From: Erythrobacter sp.
GTDB lineage: Bacteria > Pseudomonadota > Alphaproteobacteria > Sphingomonadales > Sphingomonadaceae
Assembly (NCBI GenBank): GCA_025698865.1
Contig: JAILWQ010000001.1
Location: 983,940-1,047,939 of the forward strand
Length of the DNA: 64,000 nt
Direction: 5' to 3'
Below the pieces are notes generated by a model. The model did no database searches and had not been told where the DNA came from. It saw only the letters and a list, made by a program, of their open reading frames with translations. Of this stretch, positions 35,347 to 44,743 are shown in pieces (the first letter of the stretch is position 1; each line of letters starts with the position of its first letter). The translations under genes were made by a program, and so were the position numbers.

Positions 35347-36923
35347 GCTGGCTCCGCTGCGAGTTGGCCGGGCGTTCGGATCCTATCGCGCCGCACCTTC
35401 CTTTTGGGCCGATGACGCGCCACCGTTCGGGCGGACAGAGCGAAACCGATTGCGAATATCAGCAGCGTCGCATCGACCATGACCAGAGCCCAATCGGCCT
35501 GTGCGATCCATTGGAACAACCCCGGATCGAGCAGCAATCCGTCGTAGAACGGGATCGCCAGCAACCCGACCGCCGTCGCGCCGAGCAGGAAGGTCCAGGC
35601 CCTCCTGCGCGGCACAGCCAGAGCGACCAACGCGGCGACGCCCCAGACAGCGAACAAGGCATCGATCTCCATGTCCGCTCGCCCTTCCATCCCCGGCGGG
35701 ATGAGGCGATTGGCGAGCAGGAAGGCTGCGCATCCCAAGGGGAAACCCCCGATAGTCGCGACATTGAGCCACTCGACGATACGGAAGCCGAGATGGGGGG
35801 CGTCGGGACGGGGCAGTTTCGCGCGCCGTTTCGACGTCCACAGGACAAGGCCGCTGGCGACCATCAGCGTGCCGCCGACACCGGCCACGAAGTAGATCCA
35901 GCGCATCACCCTATCGCCGAAACGGCCCGCGTGAAGGCCGATCATGGCGCCGAAGGTCGTGTCGGCCGCGCTCGGAGGCGCCGATTGCCAGAGGAGGTCG
36001 CCGGTCACCCCGTCATATTGCAGGCGCGCGCCGTAGGTCGACAAGGTCGAGCCACTGCTTGCGGTGACCGTGACGCGTGCCGCGCGATCGCCCGGCTCGA
36101 TCACTTCGACCGCGCCGACCGGACCGCCGAAGCGCCGCTGCGCATCGCCCACGATCGCGGCGAGGTCGCGAAGCGGCGCCGGTTCTCCCGAACGCTCGAC
36201 CAGTTCGGGCGAGGGATTGACGACACCGTAGAGCCCGAATTCATCGGGAAAGTTCGTTTGAAGCGCCCACGGCATCAGCATCGAGGCGAGCGTGACGATG
36301 CCGGTGTAGGTGATCATCAGATGGAACGGCAGACCGAGCACTGCCGTCGCATTGTGCCCGTCCAGCCATGAACGCTGGCCCTTGTGTCGTCGCAAGGTGA
36401 AGAAATCGCGGAATATCTTCTTGTGCGTCACGATCCCGGTCAGGATCGCGACCAGCATGGCGAGCCCCGCCGCCCCGACCAGCCAGCGAGCCCAGATCAC
36501 GGGCATGTAATGGAGGTCGAAATGGAAGCGGTAGAAAAAGTCGCCACCACGGCTGTCGCGAAGCGCAGGCGAGCCGTCGGCTCCGATCAGCGCGGAATTG
36601 TCCCGCCGCGCGCCGCGCTTCGGCGGTGCCGTCGGATCGGGCTGGGGAACCCAGAAGAGATAGGCACCGGGCGCGCTCGGGTTCGCCATGGTGATGAACC
36701 AGCTTTTCGCACCCGGCGCTTTGTGCTCGAGGAATGTCTGCGCCTTGTCCAGGACGGCGATCGGTTCTTCGACCACAGGCATTTCCGGATGCGTCCAGCG
36801 GTTCAGCGTCTCCCGCCAGAAGGCCGCGGTCCCCGTCAGGAACACGACGAACAGCACCCAGCCGAGCAACAGCCCCGACCAGGTATGGAGCGTCGCCTGG
36901 GACTGACGGAACCCCGCGCTCAT
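35343..36923 (-). CDS. PepSY-associated membrane protein (probable siderophore-iron reductase)
   Basis: A 526-residue inner-membrane protein of the PepSY_TM family. Helices seen include TWSGLLLGWVLFVVFLTGTA, WLVGAAGLAMLVAILTGIVT, MIYFVAGVGGTLMVASGLVL-like (RWIYFVAGVGGTLMVA) and four near the C terminus, with PepSY loops between (VEVIEPGDRAARVTVTASSG). Paired histidines in the helices (ATLHTWSG, LHYMPVIWAR, HKKIF, DGHNATAVLG, IGLHAGRFGD) could hold two haems, as in the FoxB-type siderophore-iron reductases. The ATG overlaps the stop of the DUF3649 gene (ATGA, 36920-36923), and the next gene overlaps likewise, so the four-gene operon is tightly coupled. Confidence 0.9.
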   Translation of the reverse strand: MSAGFRQSQATLHTWSGLLLGWVLFVVFLTGTAAFWRETLNRWTHPEMPVVEEPIAVLDKAQTFLEHKAPGAKSWFITMANPSAPGAYLFWVPQPDPTAPPKRGARRDNSALIGADGSPALRDSRGGDFFYRFHFDLHYMPVIWARWLVGAAGLAMLVAILTGIVTHKKIFRDFFTLRRHKGQRSWLDGHNATAVLGLPFHLMITYTGIVTLASMLMPWALQTNFPDEFGLYGVVNPSPELVERSGEPAPLRDLAAIVGDAQRRFGGPVGAVEVIEPGDRAARVTVTASSGSTLSTYGARLQYDGVTGDLLWQSAPPSAADTTFGAMIGLHAGRFGDRVMRWIYFVAGVGGTLMVASGLVLWTSKRRAKLPRPDAPHLGFRIVEWLNVATIGGFPLGCAAFLLANRLIPPGMEGRADMEIDALFAVWGVAALVALAVPRRRAWTFLLGATAVGLLAIPFYDGLLLDPGLFQWIAQADWALVMVDATLLIFAIGFALSARTVARHRPKRKVRRDRIRTPGQLAAEPA

Positions 36924-37225
36924 CGGCCGGACACCTGGATAACGGCCCATCCCGCGGCGCCGATCACCGCGAGAGTCCACACGGCCCGCCAACCGCTGCG
37001 GCTGGCATAGGCCCACATCGCGGCAAAGGCGCAGAAGGCGATAGCGAAAAGCGTGCCCGTGATCGTGGCATCGGCCCGGTCCATGGGCAGGATCCGGGAA
37101 AGGGCCACCGCCCAGAGACTGGCCACCGCGTAACCGAGCGGAACGGCGGCGGACAGGCGAAGCCCCGCGTCGCCCGCCCGCCGCCAGTTCCAGCCCGATC
37201 GCCGCGTCACGCTATCGCCCGCCAC
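36920..37225 (-). CDS. DUF3649 family small membrane protein
   Basis: A 101-residue protein starting with GTG one base after the TonB receptor stop. Three hydrophobic segments (RLSAAVPLGYAVASLWAVAL, TLFAIAFCAFAAMWAYA, VWTLAVIGAAGWAVIQV) fit the DUF3649 family, a conserved neighbour of PepSY siderophore-reductase genes. It ends in ATGA overlap with the PepSY gene. The start codon is a GTG without a clear ribosome binding site, consistent with translation by termination-reinitiation. Confidence 0.85.
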   Translation of the reverse strand: MAGDSVTRRSGWNWRRAGDAGLRLSAAVPLGYAVASLWAVALSRILPMDRADATITGTLFAIAFCAFAAMWAYASRSGWRAVWTLAVIGAAGWAVIQVSGR

Positions 37226-37226
37226 G

Positions 37227-39521
37227 TCAGAACCGGAAGCGAATATTGCCCATCACGGTCCGCGGCGCCCCGTAGAACGCCCCCGCGCCTCCAAAAGCAA
37301 AGCGCAGGGTGCTGTAATACTTCTTGTCGAACAGGTTCTCGACATTGGCGCCGAGCGTGATGTCGTCCGTCACCTGGTACCGGGCGAGAAGGCTGGCCAG
37401 GATGAAGCCGTCCTGCTCGATCTCTCCGGTTTCGAGGACAGGCGCTCCGTTGGCCCCAAAACGCCCGGTGGGGATCGGCCCGGTGTCGTAGATACGCGAC
37501 TGAACGCTGATCCCGCCCCCGATGGTCAGCCGATCGCCGGGCAGGAGGTACGTGCCGAAGACCCGGCCGATATGCTGGGGGATGAAGGTGTTGAACGGCT
37601 GATCGGCAGCGTTCTGGGTATCCGTATAGGTGTAGCTGCCGAACAGGCGCAGGCCCCGTGCCGGCTCGCCCGAAACTTCCGCCTCGAGGCCGCGGCTGCT
37701 GATGCCGGAGACCGATATCGCCGGCGTGCTGTTGTCCGGCAGGGAGTTGGGAATGGCGGTCGGATCGGTCTGAACGACATTGTCCTGCTTGCTGTAAAAG
37801 CCGGCCAGCGACATCACGAACCCTTCGCCGAACGGTGTGGCCTTCAGACCCGCCTCGTAATTCGTGCCGGTGGTCGGCGGCAGGATCTCGTTGTTCCTGT
37901 CGCGCGCCGTGACGGGCGAGAACACCTGCGCGTAGCTCGCATAGGCAGACAATGCGGGGATGATGTCGAGGACGATACCGCCATAAGGGGTGAAGCGGTC
38001 CTGCTGGTTGACCGAGCCGGGATTGGCCGCGTTGACCGAACCGTCCGCCAGGAAATTCGTCCGCTCCGTGCGGTAATCGGTGTATCGGATACCGCCGATG
38101 ATCTTGATCCAGTCTGCCGGGTTCAGCCGGGCGACGGCATAGCCACCGATCTGGCGGATGTCCTGCGTGCTGGACGGGGTGTCGTCTTCGATGATCGCCG
38201 GGCGCGGAACGTCGCCGTCGAAGGTGAAGATGTTCGGGAAGCCGGTGGTGGGAAAGCCCTCGGGCGGCGGGAAAGCGAAGGCCGACCGCAGGATCGAAAA
38301 GTCTCGCCGGAAGTAATTTCCGCCGACCAGCAATTCGTGGTCCCGACCGAACAGGTTCACGATCCCGCCGAGGCTGGCATCCGCGGCGTCCTCGTTCTGC
38401 TCGACCTCGCCATAGAAGTTCCACGGCGCGGGCAGACCGGTCCCGTCGGGATTGGGATAGCCGTTGGGGGCGGCGAACAGGGCGCTCGTGTTGAAGCCGT
38501 CGCGCCGGTTGTAATTGGCCTTGGCGAGCCAGTTTTCGCCGATCTTCTGCTCGATCCCGGCGAAGATGGTGGTCAGCTCGCGGTCCCAGAAGGTCCAGTC
38601 CGCGGCTGTCGAGTAAGAGGTGGGAAGGTCGGTAGGCGTACCGTCGTTGAACAGGACGGGGACCGATCCCCATCCGCTGGCGCGGGAATCCGTCTTGAGA
38701 TAGTCGATCCCGGCACGCACGCTGGTCGTCGGCGTCAGATCGGCTTCGATCGTCCCGTAAAGCACGGGCACGTTGTCATGCTGGTGCGCGATGTAGGAAT
38801 CGCGGTTCGTGTAGGCGCCAACCACCCGGAAGCGTACCGAACCGTCGGCGGTCACAGGACCGCCGACATCGCTTTCGACGCGGTAATAGTCGAACGAGCC
38901 CGCCTGGAGGTTGAAGTAGCCCTGCGCCTCGCGCGGGGCGCGCTTGCGGACCAGATTGACGGTGGCGGACGGGTCCCCGATGCCGGTGAAGAGCGCCGCG
39001 GCACCGCGCACCACCTCGATCCGGTCATAGATCGCAACATCACCGACCGCGCTGTTCTCGTATCCGCTGACCTGATAGATGGTCGGCACTCCATCGAGCA
39101 GGAAGTTGCGGATCGGGAAGCCGCGCACCAGGAAATTGGTGCGGTTGCTGTCCACATTGACGATCGCCACGCCCGGGGTCTGCACCAGCACGTCGTTCAC
39201 GGTGTTGAGATTGAAATCCTCGATCCGCTGGCGGTCGACCACGGTGACCGATTGCGGCGTTTCCGCGATGGAGAGCGGCAGACCTGTCGCAGCAGTCGGG
39301 CTTTCTGTGCGAAAACCCGTCACCACGATTTCCCGGCTCGCTCCCCTCTGCGTCCGCCCTTCGGAGCTGGACTGTTCTCCGTCGCGGTTCTCGGCCCGAA
39401 CGGACTGTGCCGCAGATCCGTCGCCGGACGGCGACGCCGCCTGAGCATGAGCGGCTACGGGCAGGAGGGCAAAAGCACATGCGCTGGTAAGCGAAGCGGA
39501 AAGAACGCGATTGCGGGTCAT
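37227..39521 (-). CDS. TonB-dependent siderophore receptor
   Basis: A 764-residue outer-membrane receptor of the FhuA/FecA-like siderophore class. Signal peptide MTRNRVLSASLTSACAFALL…AHAQ; TonB box REIVVTGFRTES at about 62-73; plug with SIAETPQSVTVVDRQRIEDF, NTNFLVRGF-like RTNFLVRGFPIRNFLLDG and IEVVRGAAALFTGIGDPSAT, which is the typical siderophore-receptor wording (TPQSVTVV, RG-F, G-A-x-L-x-G-x-G-x-P). The barrel ends TVMGNIRFRF with a terminal Phe. AAGAGAG precedes the ATG. It heads a four-gene operon with DUF3649, PepSY and DUF3325 genes, and a good Fur-box candidate lies about 50 bases upstream, so iron limitation likely induces it. Confidence 0.95.
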   Translation of the reverse strand: MTRNRVLSASLTSACAFALLPVAAHAQAASPSGDGSAAQSVRAENRDGEQSSSEGRTQRGASREIVVTGFRTESPTAATGLPLSIAETPQSVTVVDRQRIEDFNLNTVNDVLVQTPGVAIVNVDSNRTNFLVRGFPIRNFLLDGVPTIYQVSGYENSAVGDVAIYDRIEVVRGAAALFTGIGDPSATVNLVRKRAPREAQGYFNLQAGSFDYYRVESDVGGPVTADGSVRFRVVGAYTNRDSYIAHQHDNVPVLYGTIEADLTPTTSVRAGIDYLKTDSRASGWGSVPVLFNDGTPTDLPTSYSTAADWTFWDRELTTIFAGIEQKIGENWLAKANYNRRDGFNTSALFAAPNGYPNPDGTGLPAPWNFYGEVEQNEDAADASLGGIVNLFGRDHELLVGGNYFRRDFSILRSAFAFPPPEGFPTTGFPNIFTFDGDVPRPAIIEDDTPSSTQDIRQIGGYAVARLNPADWIKIIGGIRYTDYRTERTNFLADGSVNAANPGSVNQQDRFTPYGGIVLDIIPALSAYASYAQVFSPVTARDRNNEILPPTTGTNYEAGLKATPFGEGFVMSLAGFYSKQDNVVQTDPTAIPNSLPDNSTPAISVSGISSRGLEAEVSGEPARGLRLFGSYTYTDTQNAADQPFNTFIPQHIGRVFGTYLLPGDRLTIGGGISVQSRIYDTGPIPTGRFGANGAPVLETGEIEQDGFILASLLARYQVTDDITLGANVENLFDKKYYSTLRFAFGGAGAFYGAPRTVMGNIRFRF

Positions 39522-39571
39522 AACTCTCTTTTCGGATGGCCGTGATTGGAACGCCGCCCCGCTATTCGATA

Positions 39572-39586
39572 TGATAACGACTCTCA
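39572..39586 (-). promoter_or_regulatory. Fur-box candidate upstream of siderophore receptor operon
   Basis: On the minus strand the 15-mer TGAGAGTCGTTATCA matches the 7-1-7 Fur consensus TGATAATNATTATCA at 11 of the 14 defined positions. It lies 51 bases before the receptor ATG, in an otherwise GC-rich region. Iron-dependent repression by Fur is the simple reading. Confidence 0.6.
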
Positions 39587-39587
39587 A

Positions 39588-40436
39588 TAGCGCTTTTTAG
39601 AGTTTTCCGGTATGCGGCGCCGCCCAGCAGCGGCCCTAGACAGGGCACTGGATTCCGCTTCGCTACTGAAGCCGAACGGTAAAAAGCGCGGGAAGACGGA
39701 AAAGAAAAAGTTTACGCGCCAGAGCAAGTCTCGGATCGTACGGCATCTGCGTATTGGCACGAGGGCGAACGGTGCGCTGATGAGTAGCTGTGCCACCGCC
39801 ACGCATCTCAATGCGTAAGGCTACATGATGCGTAACGAGAGATCCTACGTTTCAGGCACTGTGGTGATGCGCAGAAATTAACTCGCTCGACCAAGCTCCG
39901 AAGCTTGGGCAACCAATGGAACGACGCCCCGCTTCAATGCGCGCCAATAGACACATGCAAAATCCTGCCAGATAGCCAACAATCAGAGCATTCCTCCAGA
40001 AGGTCCGCATTGAGCGGTGCAAACTTCTTTATTTTTCAGCTAATTCCGCTCGACTATGCACTTCGGCGATCAAGCTACTGGTGCCCAGAAGAGGACTCAA
40101 TAATACCTGATAACAATTTGTAATTGTTTTTAAAGGTCAATTTGATTTAAAAATATGGCACAACCACTGGCACTAAAAGATTTCGAAGTAGTGGTTCGTT
40201 TCCTAGTCTCTATTTATCTAGCAACTTCTCACTACATATCAACACGTCTCAAGGCAAGCTCTTCTCATCGACTCAATTAGAGCTCTTAGACTTTTACTGA
40301 CGGCTGGGAAGCTCGCAAGCGTGCAGCAGCACCTCCGCTTGCATGCCTGCGCCAGAATAGCTGAGCGCCAACATCACCTAGCTTCGCAATGCAATCAGTC
40401 CGTTGCCGCAATAAGGAGCACCGAGCTGTTACATCC
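39588..40436. other. Lower-GC intergenic stretch, no supported gene
   Basis: About 850 bases between the iron operon promoter and the HExxH gene. GC content drops clearly after 39830 (runs such as ttgtaattgtttttaaaggtc and ttgatttaaaaatatggc near 40120-40155), unlike the ~65 percent GC on both sides. Short frames exist but none has a ribosome binding site or protein-like composition. No tRNA or inverted repeat recognised. The composition suggests acquired DNA. Confidence 0.6.
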
Positions 40437-41519
40437 CTAAGCCGTGTCGGAGTTGGGGGCACCAGTAGCGGACCAAGTCTTCTCAAGCCCCATATCTATG
40501 GGATCAACTTCATCTGGCTCCCATACGTTGATCGTCGCGCCATCGTTTGCGGCAGGTCGAATGGTAAGTCCTCCCGACCAGAGCGCGTCCCGCGCGACGT
40601 CACCGATGATGTCGAATTGGCTAGTGTGGGTCCACTCGCGCTTGATTTCCCATAGGGAGCGCAACGCCTTAGCAAGATCGTCGACAAAGTCGGTATATCC
40701 TGCGTCAGCGATCGCCTGCTCGGTCTCCTCGGACATTGAACCGTCATCGCCTGAGCCGTCGATGTGACCTAGGACATAGGAAGCCAACCGAAGTGGTTCC
40801 ACCAAAGGCGGGGCAACTTCGGCGACTGCCCGGTTGAGATCGCGATGCGACCAGAAGTCCTTCCGTGCATCAGCCGCACGCTCTCGCGCTACGCCCAGCA
40901 CCCCGCGCAAGCTTTCCTCATACAGCTGGAGGCGTCCGCGCCCGAAGGCCGCGCTCAGCCGGCAGGCTGCATATTCCTCCCAGCAGGCCTCGTTGACCTG
41001 CATGAAGATTGCCTCCTCATAGTTGGAGACGGCATGTTGAAGTATCATGCCGGGGAACGCGCGATCCTTGTCGCTGGTAACTTGTACATGCCCGCATTCA
41101 TGTGCGAGAAGGTAGAGAGCGGCCCAGAACTCTTCATTGGGCTCGTCGCCTTCGTCCTTGTCGATTTCTTCGACGTAGGGGGCATTTAAGACTATGTGGA
41201 CTTTCACAACGCCATCGCGGAGCACCGCAGGCGCCATGCCAACCCCAATCAATTGATCATCGTTCGAACGGGTTAGCGGCCGCAAACCTTCGACACCGCG
41301 ATCGAGTTCGGCAAGCGCGACGTCGTAATCATAGGCGACGGTCACTCCGTCCAATCGGCTAAGATCCAAGTATCTGCTTATCAGTCGAATGTAGAAAGCG
41401 AGCTTGGTAGCGGTGTGGTTCGCGCCCTCTTCGCTCGCGAAGTTGCGCATACTGAACGGAATTGAATCTGGCGCAGTCGGCGGTGGCAAATCATCAATGT
41501 CTTCGCTGGCGTTGCCCAT
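40437..41519 (-). CDS. Unrecognised protein with HExxH metallopeptidase-like motif
   Basis: A 360-residue soluble protein, probably cytoplasmic, with no signal peptide. Residue about 138 begins YLLAHECGHVQVTSD, an HExxH zinc motif with hydrophobic flanks; about 30 residues later EAIFMQVNEACWEEYAACRL supplies candidate third-ligand glutamates (E-x2-C/E-x2-A), as in gluzincin-like or ImmA/IrrE-like proteins. The C-terminal third is acidic (GDDGSMSEETEQA). I do not recognise a family. It lies alone in DNA with lower GC than the rest of the window and rare-codon use unlike neighbours, so acquisition by transfer is likely. A Shine-Dalgarno sequence is weak. A defence, stress or regulatory protease is possible but unsupported. 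Confidence 0.7.
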   Translation of the reverse strand: MGNASEDIDDLPPPTAPDSIPFSMRNFASEEGANHTATKLAFYIRLISRYLDLSRLDGVTVAYDYDVALAELDRGVEGLRPLTRSNDDQLIGVGMAPAVLRDGVVKVHIVLNAPYVEEIDKDEGDEPNEEFWAALYLLAHECGHVQVTSDKDRAFPGMILQHAVSNYEEAIFMQVNEACWEEYAACRLSAAFGRGRLQLYEESLRGVLGVARERAADARKDFWSHRDLNRAVAEVAPPLVEPLRLASYVLGHIDGSGDDGSMSEETEQAIADAGYTDFVDDLAKALRSLWEIKREWTHTSQFDIIGDVARDALWSGGLTIRPAANDGATINVWEPDEVDPIDMGLEKTWSATGAPNSDTA

Positions 41520-42065
41520 TCATCTGATTTGGCATGAAATGGCTTGAGTGGTCCAGCGACTTGAGCCGTCGTATGCCAACTGGGAGTTCTCGCTCCCTCT
41601 ATTTGCCTTTCCAGACACAAAAGGACTGTTCCGCAGCCGAGAACAAACTTGCGCGGCAGATGACGGCAAATGGGCCGCTAGCCGTCGGTCCGCTTTTGAC
41701 TGGCTTACGTTTGAAAGCTGCCGAAAGCGTTATAGTGCAAATCGGCCCAACGTTTGCCGGTCTGGAAAACGCCCTAAAACCGGTCATTCGAGTGACTGAG
41801 ATTTTCGCCTGAGAACTACTATTAGTTTACCGTAGACTCCATTGGTGCCTTACGATCTGATCGAGGCGGTTTGAAAGATCGCGCCGTGTTTTAACCGCTG
41901 TTGGCTTGGGTGCCGGTATTCATCATGGCGTAGCAAGGCGGCGACCGCGCTTGAGAAGAATGCGACGTGGCGCTCGACCTTGATCTTGTTTGCAGGTTGC
42001 AGCCTTGCCTGAGCGACACCCTCGAGAAATTAGCGATTTTCGATGAATTGCGGTATCGGGGCACG
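41520..42065. other. Intergenic region, no supported gene
   Basis: About 545 bases between the divergent HExxH gene and the GAF-FIS regulator. GC rises from about 50 to about 60 percent across it. Several overlapping short frames (around 41534-41812) have no ribosome binding site or recognisable pattern and look like decayed sequence. The regulator promoter presumably lies in 41820-42060. Confidence 0.5.
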
Positions 42066-43013
42066 ATGACGGAACGGCATGAAGCAATTGTCGAAGAGGT
42101 TTTGCAATCCTCATCCAGTGCCGCGCATTCTCTTGTCGCGGCGAGCTGGTGTCGTTCCGGCCTAAGGCATGGTCTCGATGCCGGGGCCAATCGCGCATCG
42201 GAACTCGTGTCCGGTAGCGACCTCACCCAACGACGGCAGCGCCATGAGTTGATGCTGGACGTCGCGCGGCCACTTCTCGACCAGTTGTTCCAGGCCGTTT
42301 CCGCTACCGGCTGTGCCGTGATGCTGTCCGATAATAACGGCGTCGTGCTGGAAGCGCGCAGCCTGGCTGGCGATCGCGAACTCTTTGAGCGAGTTGGTCT
42401 GACCCCCGGCGGGGTATGGAGCGAGAGCCGGGAAGGCACCAATGGTATCGGCACATGCCTGTTCGAGGGTCGGCCCGTCACGATCCACCGCAACGAACAT
42501 TTCGCCAGTCGCAACATTGGTATCAGCTGCATGGATGCGCCAGTGCGCGATGCGACCGGCCAGCTTGTCGGCGCGCTCGATATTTCGAATTGTCGCGACG
42601 ATCACAGCGCCGCGATGGGGATATTGGTGCAGAAGATTGTTCAGGACGCAGCGCGCCGGATCGAAAGTGGCATCTTTCGCAAACACTTCGCCGCGCATCG
42701 GATCGTCGATGCCAATCTGGCGGGCGGAGATGCAGCCCTGCTGGCCGTGGATCAGGACGACCTGGTCATTGGTGCAACCTTTGCCGCCAGGCACCGCTTC
42801 GGGCTGACCGACGCTTGCCTGGAAGCGCGCCGCACGGCTTCCGATATTCTCGGTAGTGAAGCAGCCCCGTCCCTCCACGACTCGGAACGGGCCGTGTTAC
42901 GAAGAGCATTGGCGCAGGCCGGTGGCAACGCCACGCAGGCAGCAAAAGATCTCGGAATAGGGCGTGCGACGCTTTATCGGCGGATGGGAAAGGTTGGCTT
43001 GCAGCGCAGCTGA
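42066..43013 (+). CDS. GAF-domain / FIS-type HTH transcriptional regulator (AcoR-like, no AAA+ domain)
   Basis: A 315-residue regulator. The N-terminal half matches the sensory half of AcoR-type activators: [20 protein letters not shown], then a GAF domain with [60 protein letters not shown]. The C terminus is a FIS-type helix-turn-helix, [20 protein letters not shown] followed by [15 protein letters not shown]. The central sigma-54 AAA+ domain with GAFTGA is missing: after the GAF region only about 100 residues precede the helix-turn-helix. It therefore probably acts on sigma-70 promoters. The ATG at 42066 is preferred over an in-frame upstream GTG at 41967. It sits directly ahead of the ethanol-oxidation genes and likely controls them. 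Confidence 0.88.
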   Translation: MTERHEAIVEEVLQSSSSAAHSLVAASWCRSGLRHGLDAGANRASELVSGSDLTQRRQRHELMLDVARPLLDQLFQAVSATGCAVMLSDNNGVVLEARSLAGDRELFERVGLTPGGVWSESREGTNGIGTCLFEGRPVTIHRNEHFASRNIGISCMDAPVRDATGQLVGALDISNCRDDHSAAMGILVQKIVQDAARRIESGIFRKHFAAHRIVDANLAGGDAALLAVDQDDLVIGATFAARHRFGLTDACLEARRTASDILGSEAAPSLHDSERAVLRRALAQAGGNATQAAKDLGIGRATLYRRMGKVGLQRS

Positions 43014-43031
43014 CACATACACCGACCTAAG

Positions 43032-43049
43032 TGTCTCGATAGTGAGACA
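43032..43049. promoter_or_regulatory. Inverted repeat TGTCTC-N6-GAGACA, candidate operator
   Basis: The 18-base sequence TGTCTC-GATAGT-GAGACA is a perfect inverted repeat with six-base arms. It lies 18 bases past the regulator stop and 103 bases before the aldehyde dehydrogenase ATG, where an activator site is expected. TGT…ACA ended inverted repeats are typical binding sites for FIS-type regulators of this group. Binding by the GAF-FIS protein is an inference. Confidence 0.55.
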
Positions 43050-43152
43050 GTCTGCCCATGCAATTGCCGGCGGGCTCTTTTCAGCACCGCTTTTTCGCGG
43101 AACCATCATCCTCACGACCGGGAGCACCCGGCAAATTCGAGAGGATCAACTG

Positions 43153-44673
43153 ATGGACATACAAACAAACCCCGCCGCTTCGATGACGGCTCCGTTTGCG
43201 GAGCGCTACGACAACTTCATCGGCGGCAAATGGGTGGCGCCCAAGGACGGGCGCTGTTTCGACAATATCTCCCCGATCACCGGCAAGGTGGTCGGTCAGG
43301 TCGCGCGCAGCCAGGGGGCGGACATCGAGGCCGCGCTCGACGCGGCGCATGCCGCGAGGGATGCGTGGGGCCGCACCAGCGTTGGCGAGCGCGCGCTGAT
43401 CCTCAACCGCATCGCCGACCGGATGGAGGAAAATCTCGAAAAGATCGCGATCGCGGAAACCTGGGACAACGGCAAACCGCTCCGCGAAACGATGGCCGCC
43501 GACATTCCGCTTGCGATCGACCATTTCCGCTATTTCGCGGGCTGTATTCGCGCGCAGGAAGGCGGCATTTCGGAAATCGACCACGATACGGTCGCCTACC
43601 ATTTTCACGAGCCGCTGGGCGTGGTCGGCCAGATCATTCCGTGGAACTTCCCGATCCTGATGGCGGTGTGGAAGCTCGCCCCCGCGCTGGCGGCTGGCAA
43701 CTGCGTGGTGCTCAAACCTGCCGAGCAGACCCCGGCCTCGATCATGGTGCTGATGGAGCTGATCGGCGACCTGCTGCCCGCCGGCGTGGTCAACGTGGTC
43801 AACGGCTTCGGCGTGGAAGCGGGCAAGCCGCTCGCCAGCAGCAGCCGGATCGCCAAGATCGCCTTTACCGGCGAGACGAGCACCGGCCGCCTGATCATGC
43901 AATATGCGACCGAAAACCTGATCCCGGTCACGCTGGAACTGGGCGGCAAGAGCCCGAACATCTTCTTCGAGGATGTGTGCCGCGAGGACGACGACTATCT
44001 CGACAAAGCAATCGAGGGCTTCGTGATGTTCGCGCTCAATCAGGGGGAGATCTGCACCTGTCCCAGCCGCGCGCTCGTGCATGAGAGCATCTACGACCGC
44101 TTTATGGAACGTGCGATGCAGCGCGTCGAAGCGATCAAGGCAGGCAATCCGCTCGACATGGAGACGATGATCGGCGCGCAGGCGAGCAGCGAACAGCGCG
44201 ACAAGATCCTCTCCTACATCGACATCGGCAAGCAGGAAGGTGCTGAGCTGCTGACCGGCGGCGAGGCGACGCGGTTCGAGGGCGAGATCGCGGACGGCTA
44301 CTACGTCAAGCCGACCGTGTTCAGGGGCAACAACCGGATGCGCATCTTCCAGGAGGAGATCTTCGGTCCGGTCCTCTCGGTCACGACCTTCAAGGATCAG
44401 GACGAGGCGCTGAGCATCGCCAATGATACGCTCTATGGCCTCGGCGCAGGCGTATGGAGCCGCGATGCCAACACCTGCTACCGCTTCGGCCGGGCGATCC
44501 AGGCCGGGCGCGTGTGGACCAACTGCTACCACGCCTATCCCGCCCATGCGGCGTTCGGCGGCTACAAGCAGTCGGGCATCGGACGCGAAAACCACCGCAT
44601 GATGCTGGATCACTATCAGCAGACCAAGAACATGCTGGTCAGCTACAGCGCGAAGAAGCTCGGCTTCTTCTGA
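43153..44673 (+). CDS. NAD-dependent (acet)aldehyde dehydrogenase
   Basis: A 506-residue aldehyde dehydrogenase of the ExaC/AcoD-like group that oxidises acetaldehyde to acetate. Seen: cofactor region [20 protein letters not shown] with N for the transition state, [15 protein letters not shown], catalytic Glu in [15 protein letters not shown], catalytic Cys in [20 protein letters not shown], and [17 protein letters not shown] sits seven bases before the ATG at 43153; longer in-frame starts upstream have no such site and extend into the regulator stop. A 70-base gap leads to the alcohol dehydrogenase, so the operon order is oxidation step two, step one, then acetate activation. Confidence 0.95.
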   Translation: MDIQTNPAASMTAPFAERYDNFIGGKWVAPKDGRCFDNISPITGKVVGQVARSQGADIEAALDAAHAARDAWGRTSVGERALILNRIADRMEENLEKIAIAETWDNGKPLRETMAADIPLAIDHFRYFAGCIRAQEGGISEIDHDTVAYHFHEPLGVVGQIIPWNFPILMAVWKLAPALAAGNCVVLKPAEQTPASIMVLMELIGDLLPAGVVNVVNGFGVEAGKPLASSSRIAKIAFTGETSTGRLIMQYATENLIPVTLELGGKSPNIFFEDVCREDDDYLDKAIEGFVMFALNQGEICTCPSRALVHESIYDRFMERAMQRVEAIKAGNPLDMETMIGAQASSEQRDKILSYIDIGKQEGAELLTGGEATRFEGEIADGYYVKPTVFRGNNRMRIFQEEIFGPVLSVTTFKDQDEALSIANDTLYGLGAGVWSRDANTCYRFGRAIQAGRVWTNCYHAYPAHAAFGGYKQSGIGRENHRMMLDHYQQTKNMLVSYSAKKLGFF

Positions 44674-44743
44674 GGCGACAGGCCGGTGCGGTGAAAGTCC
44701 GCCGCACCGCCCCCGAACACAACAGAAATACAGGAGAATTGCT

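Noticed and set aside
39588..40436. tRNA or attachment site in the low-GC stretch
   Set aside because: No cloverleaf, anticodon stem or matching direct repeats seen by eye.
41534..41812. A 92-residue plus-strand gene
   Set aside because: No ribosome binding site, no recognisable pattern, and several competing frames of the same length; it looks like decayed DNA.
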